Both the position numbers and the translations under genes were made by a program. Positions 34,289-42,233 of a stretch of DNA of 64,000 nt are shown here, piece by piece (position 1 is the first letter of the stretch; each line of letters starts with the position of its first letter). This DNA comes from JAJDTT01 sp022827025 (lineage in GTDB: Bacteria; Acidobacteriota; UBA6911; RPQK01; JAJDTT01). The stretch spans positions 3,162,001-3,226,000 of the forward strand of contig OZ241897.1 in NCBI GenBank assembly GCA_965203535.1. Reading direction: 5' to 3'. The notes under the pieces are model-generated. The model ran no database searches. It saw nothing but the letters and a program-made list of their open reading frames with translations, and was not told the DNA's origin.

Positions 34289-35221
34289 ATGAAACTGTGG
34301 GTGTTGGCCGGTTTGCTGGCCGTTGCGGCTTCCCCGGTCCTGGGTCAGGATCGAATCCGGGTCGGGGCCTGGAACATCGAGACCCTGGGATCGCCCGACA
34401 GCCGGGACTATCTGCGAAAGTCTCCCTCCAACGGTTACGGCGTGCCTCGAAAGCCGGTGGAGCTGGCGGATCTGATCCAGGCTCTGCGGCTCGACGTCCT
34501 GGCCCTTTCCGAGATCGACGACACCGATGCAGGTGAAGGCCCGGCGACGAACCGGGTTCTGGATGAAGCCTTTCGGATCCTGAATCGCCGCTCCGGCAAC
34601 GACTGGGCCTATCGGCTGTTCCCCAAGCGGATACGCCGCTACAGCTCCCAACACACGGGTCTGGCCTGGAACCGGCTGCGAATTCGAGCCGTGGGCAGGC
34701 GTTTCCGGATACCTGTCGTCGACGTCACCTCGCGCCGGTTCTTCGAGTGGGACCGGCATCCCCATGCCATGAAGTTCACCCGGGGAAGAGGACGAACCGA
34801 CTTCGTCGTGATTCCCATACACATGAAGGCGGGGCGGAATAACGCGGCGGTGAAGCAGAGACGGAGTGAGGCGGAGGCGCTGGTCCGGGAGTTATCGGAG
34901 GTCCAAGAGCATTTTCAGGATCAGGACATCATTCTCATCGGCGACTTCAATATGCTTCGGCGCAGCGAACCGGCGGGCCGCGTTTATCGGAGGAAGGGAG
35001 GGCTGTTCGATCTGAACTATACCGATCGATCGACCCACATCGCCGAACTACCCTTCGACCGGTGTTACATACCGAGGGCGCAGCGGGAGAACGAGTTCGC
35101 CGGCGTCACCCAGGTTCTGATTGTTGCGCCGCCGGCGGGGGAGGAGAGGCGCTTCCGCCGGGAGCTCTCCGATCATTGGCCTATCGTGGTTGAGTTCGCG
35201 GAGTTGGCGGACGACGATTGA
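34289..35221 (+). CDS. Endonuclease/exonuclease/phosphatase family protein, secreted
   Basis: A 310-residue exported protein with signal peptide MKLWVLAGLLAVAASPVLGQ. The fold shows WNIETLG at the first strand, LDVLALSEIDD (metal-binding Glu), IPIHMKAGRNN, IILIGDFNM (Gly-Asp-Phe-Asn) and a terminal LSDHWPIVVEF (Ser-Asp-His). This is a complete DNase I/EEP active site. It may degrade extracellular nucleic acids or hydrolyse phosphodiesters. The downstream gap holds tandem hairpins. Confidence 0.88.
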   Translation: MKLWVLAGLLAVAASPVLGQDRIRVGAWNIETLGSPDSRDYLRKSPSNGYGVPRKPVELADLIQALRLDVLALSEIDDTDAGEGPATNRVLDEAFRILNRRSGNDWAYRLFPKRIRRYSSQHTGLAWNRLRIRAVGRRFRIPVVDVTSRRFFEWDRHPHAMKFTRGRGRTDFVVIPIHMKAGRNNAAVKQRRSEAEALVRELSEVQEHFQDQDIILIGDFNMLRRSEPAGRVYRRKGGLFDLNYTDRSTHIAELPFDRCYIPRAQRENEFAGVTQVLIVAPPAGEERRFRRELSDHWPIVVEFAELADDD

Positions 35222-35230
35222 CGTGCGGAG

Positions 35231-35380
35231 GGGCGATTTCCTAATCGCCCGACGGGAAGGGCGGTTTCTAGCCGCCCTGTCTTCTTCTTTCTTGCCATAC
35301 GATTCGGCGGCCGGAAAGCGTAGAGTGGGGACTATCGTCCCCCCTATGATCCCCCCTGGTCGGCGGCAGGGATGCCGCCG
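35231..35380. repeat. Cluster of three REP-like hairpins
   Basis: In the convergent 190-bp gap are three perfect hairpins. 35231-35250: GGGCGATT/AATCGCCC, loop TCCT. 35258-35278: AGGGCGG/CCGCCCT, loop TTTCTAG. 35361-35380: CGGCGGCA/TGCCGCCG, loop GGGA. The first two are clearly related in sequence. They may also stop transcription from both sides, but none has a proper U-tract. Confidence 0.6.
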
Positions 35381-35411
35381 CTCCACGTCGCCGCTCCTGC
35401 GGGTTTCGCCT

Positions 35412-36719
35412 TTACCAGCCCTTCCAACTGCCGTCGGCGTGGCGGTATTGGCGGTAGGACATGGCGTCGTCGTAGCGGAGCTTGGCGATGTCGGATTCCT
35501 TGACGCGGATCCCGAGACCGGGCCGGTCGCTCAGGCGGACGTGGCCGTCGACCAGGGAGAGGTCATGCTCCACGTACCGGTCCATCCGCTCCAGGCCCCA
35601 CGCTTCCTGGACCAGGAAGTTGGAGATGACGGCGTCCGCCTGAAAAAGAGCGGCCAAATGGATGGGGCCTGACGCGTTGTGGGGGGCCATGAGGATCTGG
35701 GCCTCTTCGGCCAGGCGCGAGACGGCCAGGAACTGGGTGATGCCGAAGCTGTGGCTCAGGTCGGGCTGGAGAAAGGCGCAGGCGCGGGCGTCGATGACTT
35801 CCTTGAACTCCCGGTAGGAGAAGAGTTTCTCACCGGTGGCGATGGGAACCGGGCTGCGCGCCGAAATCTCCTTGAGCGCCGCGATGGATCCCACCTTGCA
35901 AGGCTCCTCCAGGAAGAGAGGCTTGTAGGGCGCCACGGCGTCGGCGAAGGCGATGGCCAGGGCCGGATTGGGACTGCCGTGGGTGTCCAGCATCAGGTCG
36001 ATCTCCGGTCCCACCTCCTTCCGAACCGCCGCCACGATCCGGACGCACTCGTCCAAGGCGGCCCGGTCCATGGGCCAGGTCCGCATCTCCAGTGGGTTCC
36101 CCTTGAGACCTCGAACGCCGGAGGCGACGGCGGCCCGGGCCCGGGCCACGGCTTCCTGGACGGACTCGAAGCTGATGCCGCCATGGTAGACGCGGATGCG
36201 GTCTCGCTTCCGGCCGCCGAGGATCTGGTAGACCGGGACTCCCCAGGCTTTGCCGGCGATGTCGTAGAGGGCCATGTTCACCGCCGCGAGCGCCGAACCC
36301 AGGACCGGTCCGCCCTTCCAGGGGAGCCGGTCCGAGATGTCGTCGCACAGGGCGACCACGTTGAGAGGGTCCTGTTCCACCAGGAGTTCCCGCCAGCCCT
36401 CCAGCGTCGTCTTGACCACCGGCGAGAGCCATTCGATGCTCCCCTCGCCCCAGCCCGAGAGCTCGGTATCGGTCTCGATCTTGAGGAACAGCCAGGTCTT
36501 GAAGGTGCTGGCGATGCTCCTGCGGCCCCCCTTCCCGGGGGGAGGGCTTCCGGTCGGCACGTTGAACATGTAGGTCTTCAATCCGGTGATTTTCATGGGT
36601 CCTGTTCTTCTCCGCCTGGGAGGCTCCGGTGGCCTCGGTGTGGACGCAAAAAGGGTGCCGGCCGACGATCCGATGCCCGCCGTGGCGATCAGGAAGTCAC
36701 GGCGGTCCAATGGGAACAT
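35412..36719 (-). CDS. Mandelate racemase/muconate lactonizing enzyme family (enolase superfamily), Tat-exported
   Basis: A sugar-acid dehydratase or racemase-like enzyme of about 435 residues. The start at 36719 gives a Tat signal LDRRDFLIATAGIGSSAG; a longer frame upstream adds nothing recognisable. The capping domain follows (MKITGLKTYMFNV). The barrel shows LMLDTHGSPN (first metal Asp), FLEEPC (Glu), IATGEKLFSYREF (third metal Glu) and MAPHNASGPIHLAA, whose His suggests a galactonate/gluconate dehydratase-like subgroup. Export of such an enzyme is typical of sugar-degrading Acidobacteria and Planctomycetes. The sugar-isomerase-like gene is its upstream neighbour, seven bases away. Confidence 0.85.
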   Translation of the reverse strand: MFPLDRRDFLIATAGIGSSAGTLFASTPRPPEPPRRRRTGPMKITGLKTYMFNVPTGSPPPGKGGRRSIASTFKTWLFLKIETDTELSGWGEGSIEWLSPVVKTTLEGWRELLVEQDPLNVVALCDDISDRLPWKGGPVLGSALAAVNMALYDIAGKAWGVPVYQILGGRKRDRIRVYHGGISFESVQEAVARARAAVASGVRGLKGNPLEMRTWPMDRAALDECVRIVAAVRKEVGPEIDLMLDTHGSPNPALAIAFADAVAPYKPLFLEEPCKVGSIAALKEISARSPVPIATGEKLFSYREFKEVIDARACAFLQPDLSHSFGITQFLAVSRLAEEAQILMAPHNASGPIHLAALFQADAVISNFLVQEAWGLERMDRYVEHDLSLVDGHVRLSDRPGLGIRVKESDIAKLRYDDAMSYRQYRHADGSWKGW

Positions 36720-36726
36720 AATGGTG

Positions 36727-37569
36727 TCAATGGTTCGAGGCCGAATCCAGCCGGGATTCAATCTCTCGGAGGTAGGAGATGCTTTCCCGCGCGATTCGCT
36801 CGCCGCCGGCCTGGAAATCGAAGACCTCCAGGGAAACCCAGCCCCCATAGTTTTGATTCCGAAGGAACCGGAGGAGGCGTTCGAAGTCCACGTCTCCGGT
36901 GCCGGGATGGCGGCCGTCGATCTCGTTCACGTGAACGTGGCGAATGCGGGACCAGTAACGCTCGGCCAGGTGGAGGAAGTCGCCCCCCTCGTCGGCGGCG
37001 TTGTGGCAGTCGAACATGGTCCGGACGTGACTGTGGGAGACCCGGTCCACCACTTCGACCGCCTCGGCCAGAGTGGAGACCACATCCGTCTCCTCGCTCG
37101 AAACGGCCTCCATCAGGAGCGTCACGTCCCGGTCCCGCGCCGAGGGGGCCAGCTCGGCCAGACCCTCGGCAAGCCGGCCCAGCGCTTCTTGGGCCGTCAT
37201 TCCGTCCCGGGTGCTCCGCTGTTGGGGCGAGCCGAGGATCATGAGATGGCCCCCCAGATCCCCGCAGAAGTCGATGAGCCGTGAGAGATAGGACCAACTC
37301 TTCTCCCGCAGGGTCCGGTCCCGGGTCGTCAGATGCAGCCCTTTGGGTTTGACCAGGAGCCAGTGGATCCCCGAGCAGACCATTCCCTCTCCTTCGATGG
37401 TCTCCCGAATCTCCCGCCGCCGCCGGAGAGGGATCTCATCCACCGAGTCGGCCAGGGTGAAGGGGGCCACCTCCAGGCCCCGGTATCCCAGTGCGCGGAC
37501 GGTCCGGCAGGTCCGGGCCAGGTCCTGCTCCCCAAAGATCTCACTGCAGATCGCGTGCCTCAGTCTCAA
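36727..37569 (-). CDS. Sugar phosphate isomerase/epimerase-like TIM-barrel protein
   Basis: A 280-residue AP-endonuclease-2-like TIM barrel (xylose-isomerase-like family). Segments are YRGLEVAPFTLADS, MVCSGIHWLLVKPKG, LMEAVSS (metal Glu), VRTMFDCHNAADEG (Asp/His), IRHVHVNEIDGRHPGTGDVD and GWVSLEVFDF. The E-DxH-H-E metal set is complete. No ATG fits: the only upstream ATG overlaps the divergent DUF1501 gene, so I choose TTG 37569 behind GGGGGTGG. It forms a pair with the enolase-superfamily gene. Confidence 0.82.
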   Translation of the reverse strand: MRLRHAICSEIFGEQDLARTCRTVRALGYRGLEVAPFTLADSVDEIPLRRRREIRETIEGEGMVCSGIHWLLVKPKGLHLTTRDRTLREKSWSYLSRLIDFCGDLGGHLMILGSPQQRSTRDGMTAQEALGRLAEGLAELAPSARDRDVTLLMEAVSSEETDVVSTLAEAVEVVDRVSHSHVRTMFDCHNAADEGGDFLHLAERYWSRIRHVHVNEIDGRHPGTGDVDFERLLRFLRNQNYGGWVSLEVFDFQAGGERIARESISYLREIESRLDSASNH

Positions 37570-37652
37570 GATGCCACCCCCGTCGCCATTCCGGCCGAAT
37601 CGCCGAACGCTTGTGCTGTAGTATAGAAATCTGCGTCGAAAGTCTCCACGGG

Positions 37653-38684
37653 ATGCAGGGGGATCCGAAGACTGGGAAAAAACTGGAGGGCCGGGTGAAG
37701 CGCCGGGAGTTTCTCCGCAAGTCGTGCCTGTTTTCCGGAACCTCTTTGGCAACGGCCTTTCTTTCGCGAGATCTGGAACCGTCCCGGGCATCGTCGGTGG
37801 GGCCGGATGACCCCCGGCGGGTAGTGGTATTCATCGAGTTGGCCGGAGGCTGCGATGGCCTCAACATGGTGGTCCCGCATGGCCTGGATGACTACTACCG
37901 GCAGCGTCCGAATCTGGCCATTCCTCCCGGGGACGTCCTGAAGCTGGACCACGCCGTCGGATTGCATCCCTCGCTGGAAGGATTCAGGCAGTTGTTCGAC
38001 GCGGGAAAGATGGCTCTGGTTCAGGGAGTGGGTTATCCCGATCCGAATCGCTCCCATTTTCGGTCCAGAAAGATCTGGCATACGGCCCGGCCGGAAGCTT
38101 CGGCCGAGGGAGGGTTTCCGGGCCGCAAGTGCCTGCCGGAACTTGGAATGCGGTTGACGGATGGGGCTCTCGCGGCAAATCTGGCGGCCATCGCCCGCAT
38201 CATCGCGGTCCGGAAGGGAGTCCGGGTGTTTCACACCTCCATGGGTGGTTTCGACACCCATGCCTTCCAGGTTGTGCCGGGGAATCCGGCCCGGGGCATC
38301 CATGCCCGCCTCCTCTCAACGCTTTCCACCGCGGTCACTACTTTCTTGCACGACCTGACCCGTCGAGGTCGGGAAGAACATGTCCTCGTCGTGATCTTCA
38401 GCGAGTTCGGCCGCCGCTTGGCGGAGAACGGGACCTTCGGCACCGACCACGGAACTGCCAATCCCATGTTCATCATCGGCAAGGGTGTGGTCCCAGGGCT
38501 GCACGGGCGCCATCCGGGACTGTCTCCCGAGGAGCTGACGCCTTCTGGAGACCTGGCTCACACGGTGGACTTCCGCAACGTCTACGCCGGGATTTTTCCC
38601 GGTTGGGCGGGAATCCAAGTCCGATGCCCGCCTGCTTCTACCCGCGGGTCCGGGTCCGGCCCCGTGATATCATTCGCCGCATGA
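37653..38684 (+). CDS. DUF1501 domain protein, unusually short
   Basis: A 343-residue protein with a Tat-type N-terminus (VKRREFLRKSCLFSGTSLAT). DUF1501 hallmarks are VVFIELAGGCDGLNMVVPH, FRSRKIWHTARPE, GVRVFHTSMGGFDTHAFQ, VVIFSEFGRRLAENGT and GTDHGTANPMFIIG. Family members are normally about 400 or more residues. Here the stretch between the W-x-TA-x-P segment and the GGFDTHA segment is only some 45 residues, where relatives carry over 100, so an internal part is missing without a frame break. DUF1501 proteins are alkaline-phosphatase-fold exported proteins of unknown role. The stop overlaps the next ATG (ATGA). Confidence 0.8.
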   Translation: MQGDPKTGKKLEGRVKRREFLRKSCLFSGTSLATAFLSRDLEPSRASSVGPDDPRRVVVFIELAGGCDGLNMVVPHGLDDYYRQRPNLAIPPGDVLKLDHAVGLHPSLEGFRQLFDAGKMALVQGVGYPDPNRSHFRSRKIWHTARPEASAEGGFPGRKCLPELGMRLTDGALAANLAAIARIIAVRKGVRVFHTSMGGFDTHAFQVVPGNPARGIHARLLSTLSTAVTTFLHDLTRRGREEHVLVVIFSEFGRRLAENGTFGTDHGTANPMFIIGKGVVPGLHGRHPGLSPEELTPSGDLAHTVDFRNVYAGIFPGWAGIQVRCPPASTRGSGSGPVISFAA

Positions 38685-39838
38685 GGCGAACCCGGATATT
38701 CACGCCCGGACCCACCCCGGTGGCCCCCTCCGCGCAATTGGCCATGGCCAGTCCCCTGGTCCACCATCGCAAGGACGAGTTCCGGGAATTGCTCCTCGAG
38801 ACCCGAACCCACCTCCAGGCTCTCTTCAGGACCAGGAACGACGTCGTCATCCTCACCGCGTCCGGAACCGGAGCCATGGAAGCTTCGGTGAGCAACCTCC
38901 TCTCCTCCGAGTCCCGGGCCCTGGCCGTCTCGGCCGGGAAGTTCGGTGACCGCTGGGTCCAGATCTGCCGGGCCTTCGACGTTCCGTGCGACGTTCTGGA
39001 GAAACCGTACGGCGAAGCGGCCTCGGCCCGGGAGATCCGACGCGCTCTGGAGGCCAGCCCGGACATCCGTGCCCTGTTGATCCAGGGTTGCGAGAGTTCC
39101 ACGGCCACCATCCACGACCTGGAATCGATCGCCCGGACGGTCCGCACCCGTTTCCCCGGCGTCCTGGTGGTGGTGGACGCGATTACGGCGCTGGGGAGCC
39201 AGCCGGTGGAGACGGACGCCTGGGGTCTGGACGTGGTCATCGGCGGCGCCCAGAAGGCGTTTGCGATCCCGCCCGGCCTGTCCTTCCTGTCTCTGAGTTC
39301 CCGGGCGCTGGCCGCGGTCCGGGCTTGTCCCGGACCTCGCTTCTACTTCGACCTTCTCAAGGAAGTGAAGGGGCAGCGCCGGGGGCAAACCGGGCTGACG
39401 CCTGCCGTGGCCCTGGTGCAGGCCCTGAACCGCACCAGCCGGGAAATGGTCGAGCAGGGTCTGGACCGGATCCTGGAGCAGGTGGAGGTCCGGGCGCGCT
39501 GCACGCGGCGAGGATTGGAAGCCCTCGGTTTCAGGCAGCTCTCCTCCGCTCCGGCCGACGCCTTGACCGCCTGCTTTCCCCCTCCGGGGATCGACGCGGC
39601 CAGGCTGATCCGGAATCTTCAGGAGCGCTTCGGAATCGTCGTGGCGGGCGGCCAGGGCGAACTGAAGGGGAAGATCATCCGTATCGGACACCTGGGCTAC
39701 TTCGATCTGGTCGATGTCTTCGCGGTGATTTCGGCCATCGAGATCTGTCTTCTGGAACTGGGCGCGCCGGTCGACCTGGGGGCCGGCATCAAGGCGGCTA
39801 TGAAGGAATCCGTGACGCCTGTGTTCAACGGAGGATAG
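38681..39838 (+). CDS. Alanine-glyoxylate/serine-pyruvate aminotransferase family (class V)
   Basis: A 385-residue class-V PLP aminotransferase. The opening is RIFTPGPTPVAPSAQLAMA, with HHRKDEFRELL, LTASGTGAMEASVSNL, the PLP aspartate in VVVDAITALGS and the Schiff-base lysine near residue 192 in VVIGGAQKAFAIPPGLSF. The C-terminus has VVAGGQGELKGKIIRIGHLG. Members transfer amino groups from serine or alanine to glyoxylate or pyruvate, or act in serine synthesis. The start at 38681 overlaps the DUF1501 stop; the end overlaps the convergent ftsY by 14 bases. Confidence 0.9.
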   Translation: MRRTRIFTPGPTPVAPSAQLAMASPLVHHRKDEFRELLLETRTHLQALFRTRNDVVILTASGTGAMEASVSNLLSSESRALAVSAGKFGDRWVQICRAFDVPCDVLEKPYGEAASAREIRRALEASPDIRALLIQGCESSTATIHDLESIARTVRTRFPGVLVVVDAITALGSQPVETDAWGLDVVIGGAQKAFAIPPGLSFLSLSSRALAAVRACPGPRFYFDLLKEVKGQRRGQTGLTPAVALVQALNRTSREMVEQGLDRILEQVEVRARCTRRGLEALGFRQLSSAPADALTACFPPPGIDAARLIRNLQERFGIVVAGGQGELKGKIIRIGHLGYFDLVDVFAVISAIEICLLELGAPVDLGAGIKAAMKESVTPVFNGG

Positions 39839-40763
39839 AGTCGACGAAGGTCTGACGATCGAAGGGCGCCAGGTCATCCAGCCCTTCTCCCGTGCCGACG
39901 AAACGGATGGGGATCTTCAGTTGACTGGCGATGGCCGCGACGATCCCCCCTTTGGCGGTGCCGTCCAGCTTGGTGACGACGATTCCGGTGACGCCAAGGG
40001 CGTTCAGGAACTCCCGGGCCTGGATGAGACCGTTCTGTCCCGTTGTCGCGTCCAGCACCAGGTAGACGTCGTGAGGCGCGCCGGGGACCAGCCTGCCGGC
40101 GACCCGGGCCATTTTCTTGACCTCTTCCATCAGATTCCGCTTGGTGTGCAGCCGGCCGGCCGTGTCGGCGAGGAGGACATCCTTGTTGCGGGCCTTCGCC
40201 GCCTGCAAGGCGTCGTGCAAGACCGCCGCGGGATCGGTCCCGCCCCGCTGCGTGATCAATTCGGCCCGGCTGCGGCGGCACCAGACGCTCAACTGTTCCA
40301 CCGCGGCGGCGCGAAACGTGTCCGACGCCGCGACGATGGCGCTCTTGCCGGCCCGGGCGTAACGATGGGCCAGTTTGCCGATGGTCGTGGTCTTGCCCAC
40401 ACCGTTGACTCCCACCACCAGGACCACGTGCGGTTTCGCGACCCATTCTTCCCGCCATCCCGGCGCCTCGAACAGTTCGAGGAGCTCGGAAGCCAGGAGC
40501 TTGCGCGCCTGCCCGGAACTGATGGGCCGTTTTCCCCGGCTGCTCTGACGGATCTTCGCCACCAGGCTTTCGCTGGTCTCGACTCCCAGGTCGGCACCGA
40601 TGAGAAGATACTCCAGCTCCTCCAGTTGCTCCGGTGAGATGGGGCTCTCCCGGGGACCCAGCAATTCGTTCACCCTGCGGCTCAGTTCCTTGCGGGTCGC
40701 CTGAAGCGCTCTCTTCAAGCGTCCGAAATAGCCGGGCCGTTCTTTCGGTTTTGAGGGATTCAT
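39825..40763 (-). CDS. ftsY: Signal recognition particle receptor FtsY
   Basis: SRP GTPase that docks ribosome-SRP complexes at the inner membrane for co-translational insertion. It is 312 residues: a short positively charged N-region (YFGRLKRALQATRKELSRRV) without the long acidic A domain of E. coli, then the N domain and the G domain. Motifs are G1 VVGVNGVGKTTTIGKLA, AASDTFRAAAVEQL, G3 LLADTAGRLHTKRNLM, G4 VTKLDGTAKGG and GTGEGLDDLAPFD. The ATG overlaps the birA stop by four bases. Confidence 0.96.
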   Translation of the reverse strand: MNPSKPKERPGYFGRLKRALQATRKELSRRVNELLGPRESPISPEQLEELEYLLIGADLGVETSESLVAKIRQSSRGKRPISSGQARKLLASELLELFEAPGWREEWVAKPHVVLVVGVNGVGKTTTIGKLAHRYARAGKSAIVAASDTFRAAAVEQLSVWCRRSRAELITQRGGTDPAAVLHDALQAAKARNKDVLLADTAGRLHTKRNLMEEVKKMARVAGRLVPGAPHDVYLVLDATTGQNGLIQAREFLNALGVTGIVVTKLDGTAKGGIVAAIASQLKIPIRFVGTGEGLDDLAPFDRQTFVDSILR

Positions 40764-41371
40764 CTCTTGTTACCGCCGCCGGCCAGGACGTATTCCTGGA
40801 AGTCCACCGTGAGTTGCCGCCGGCGACCCTGTTCCAGGCTCGACAGGGTCCGCTCCAGTTGGCGCGTCAGCTCCCGGAAGAAAGTCATCAGATTCGGGAC
40901 GCGGATTCCCTCCAGAGACAGGGAGGTGGCTGTGGAGGCCAACTCATCGGGGAACGACCGATGAAAGAGGTTGACTCCGATGCCGATGATGGCCCATTGG
41001 ATTCGATCCGTCTGGGTCCCCATCTCGATGAGAATGCCGGCGCACTTCTTGTCCCTGATCAGGACGTCGTTGGGCAGCTTGATGCGCAGGGGCGCTCCGG
41101 TTCCGCTCCAGGCGGCAACGGCTCGAATGACAGCCAGAGCCGCGGCCCGGGTCAGGTCCTCCGCCCGGCCGACCTCGGAGGCGGGAAAGCAGAGATAGGA
41201 CGCGTAGAGTCCCATGCCCGCGGGGGAATGCCAGGATCGTCCGAAGCGTCCGCGTCCTCCGGTCTGCTCTTCGGCGACGGCCATGCGGGCCTTCCCCGAT
41301 TCGATGAACGCCTTCAGGTAGTCGCTGGTCGATTCGACTCTGGCCACGTAGTCCAAATGCCTGAAGCGCAT
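40760..41371 (-). CDS. birA: Biotin-[acetyl-CoA-carboxylase] ligase, without HTH domain
   Basis: Activates biotin as biotinyl-AMP and attaches it to the lysine of the carboxyl-carrier protein. It is 203 residues, so it is the short monofunctional form lacking the N-terminal repressor HTH of E. coli BirA. Motifs are the opening VESTSDYLK, the biotin-AMP loop GGRGRFGRSWHSPAGMGLY, IKLPNDVLIRDKKCAGILIE and IIGIGVNL. It sits between nadC and ftsY, away from the biotin operon at 8.8-12 kb. Confidence 0.95.
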   Translation of the reverse strand: MRFRHLDYVARVESTSDYLKAFIESGKARMAVAEEQTGGRGRFGRSWHSPAGMGLYASYLCFPASEVGRAEDLTRAAALAVIRAVAAWSGTGAPLRIKLPNDVLIRDKKCAGILIEMGTQTDRIQWAIIGIGVNLFHRSFPDELASTATSLSLEGIRVPNLMTFFRELTRQLERTLSSLEQGRRRQLTVDFQEYVLAGGGNKR

Positions 41372-41390
41372 CTTCGAACTCAGAGTCCGT

Positions 41391-42233
41391 TCAATCAGGA
41401 TCCAGCATCAGGCTGATGTCGCTGGAGGCGACGGAGTGGGTCAGGGAACCCATGGAAACGAAGTCGACGCCGGTCTCGGCGTAGGCGTGAAGGTTCCGGT
41501 GCGTAATGCCCCCCGAGGCCTCCACCAGGCACCGGCCGGCGCAGGTGGCGACCGACCGCCGGACCTCCTCCACCGTCATGTTGTCCAGCAGGACGACGTC
41601 CGCTCCCGCGTCCAGGGCCACTGCGAGTTCTTCCTGGTTGGTGACCTCCACCCGGATCTGCTGCAGATGGCCGGAGCGCTCCCGGCACGCCTCGACGGCC
41701 GCTCGGACGCCCCCGGCGGCGGCGATGTGGTTCTCCTTGATGAGTACGCCGTCATCCAGCCCCATCCGGTGGTTCTGTCCGCCCCCTGCTCTGACCGCGT
41801 ATTTCTCCAGGCTGCGCCAGAGCGGCGTCGTCTTCCGGGTGTCCAGGACGCGGACATGGCTGGAGCCGACCTGGTCCACGCAGCCGCGGGTCCGGGTGGC
41901 GATTCCGCAGAGCCGCTGGAGGAAATTCAAGGCGACTCTCTCGGCCTTCAGGAGAGTGGAAACCGGCCCCTCCAGGGTTCCCAGGCAACCCGGCTCGACC
42001 CGGTCCCCTTCGCCGTATCGAGCCTGGCCGCTGACCGGGCCCAGGAGCTGAAAAACCCGGATGAAGACCGGCCAACCGGCCAGAATCATTCGCTGGCGAG
42101 CCAGCACCTGAGCCGTCCGGACCGCATCGGCAAGAGGATTGGACCGCAGGATGGCCTCGGTCGTCACGTCTCCTCGTCCCAGGTCCTCTTGGAGGGCCTG
42201 GCGAAGCAGGGGGTCAAGGCTCAGGAAGTCCAT
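41391..42233 (-). CDS. nadC: Nicotinate-nucleotide pyrophosphorylase (carboxylating)
   Basis: Quinolinate phosphoribosyltransferase making nicotinate mononucleotide, de novo NAD synthesis. It is 280 residues. Motifs are LQEDLGRGDVTTEAIL, the substrate-binding VALNFLQRLCGIATRTR, LDTRKTTPLWRSLEKYAVRAGG, NHRMGLDDGVLIKENHI and the C-terminal VEASGGITHRNLHAYAETGVD. It overlaps valS by 20 bases and is followed by birA 19 bases on. nadA and nadB are not in the window. Confidence 0.96.
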   Translation of the reverse strand: MDFLSLDPLLRQALQEDLGRGDVTTEAILRSNPLADAVRTAQVLARQRMILAGWPVFIRVFQLLGPVSGQARYGEGDRVEPGCLGTLEGPVSTLLKAERVALNFLQRLCGIATRTRGCVDQVGSSHVRVLDTRKTTPLWRSLEKYAVRAGGGQNHRMGLDDGVLIKENHIAAAGGVRAAVEACRERSGHLQQIRVEVTNQEELAVALDAGADVVLLDNMTVEEVRRSVATCAGRCLVEASGGITHRNLHAYAETGVDFVSMGSLTHSVASSDISLMLDPD

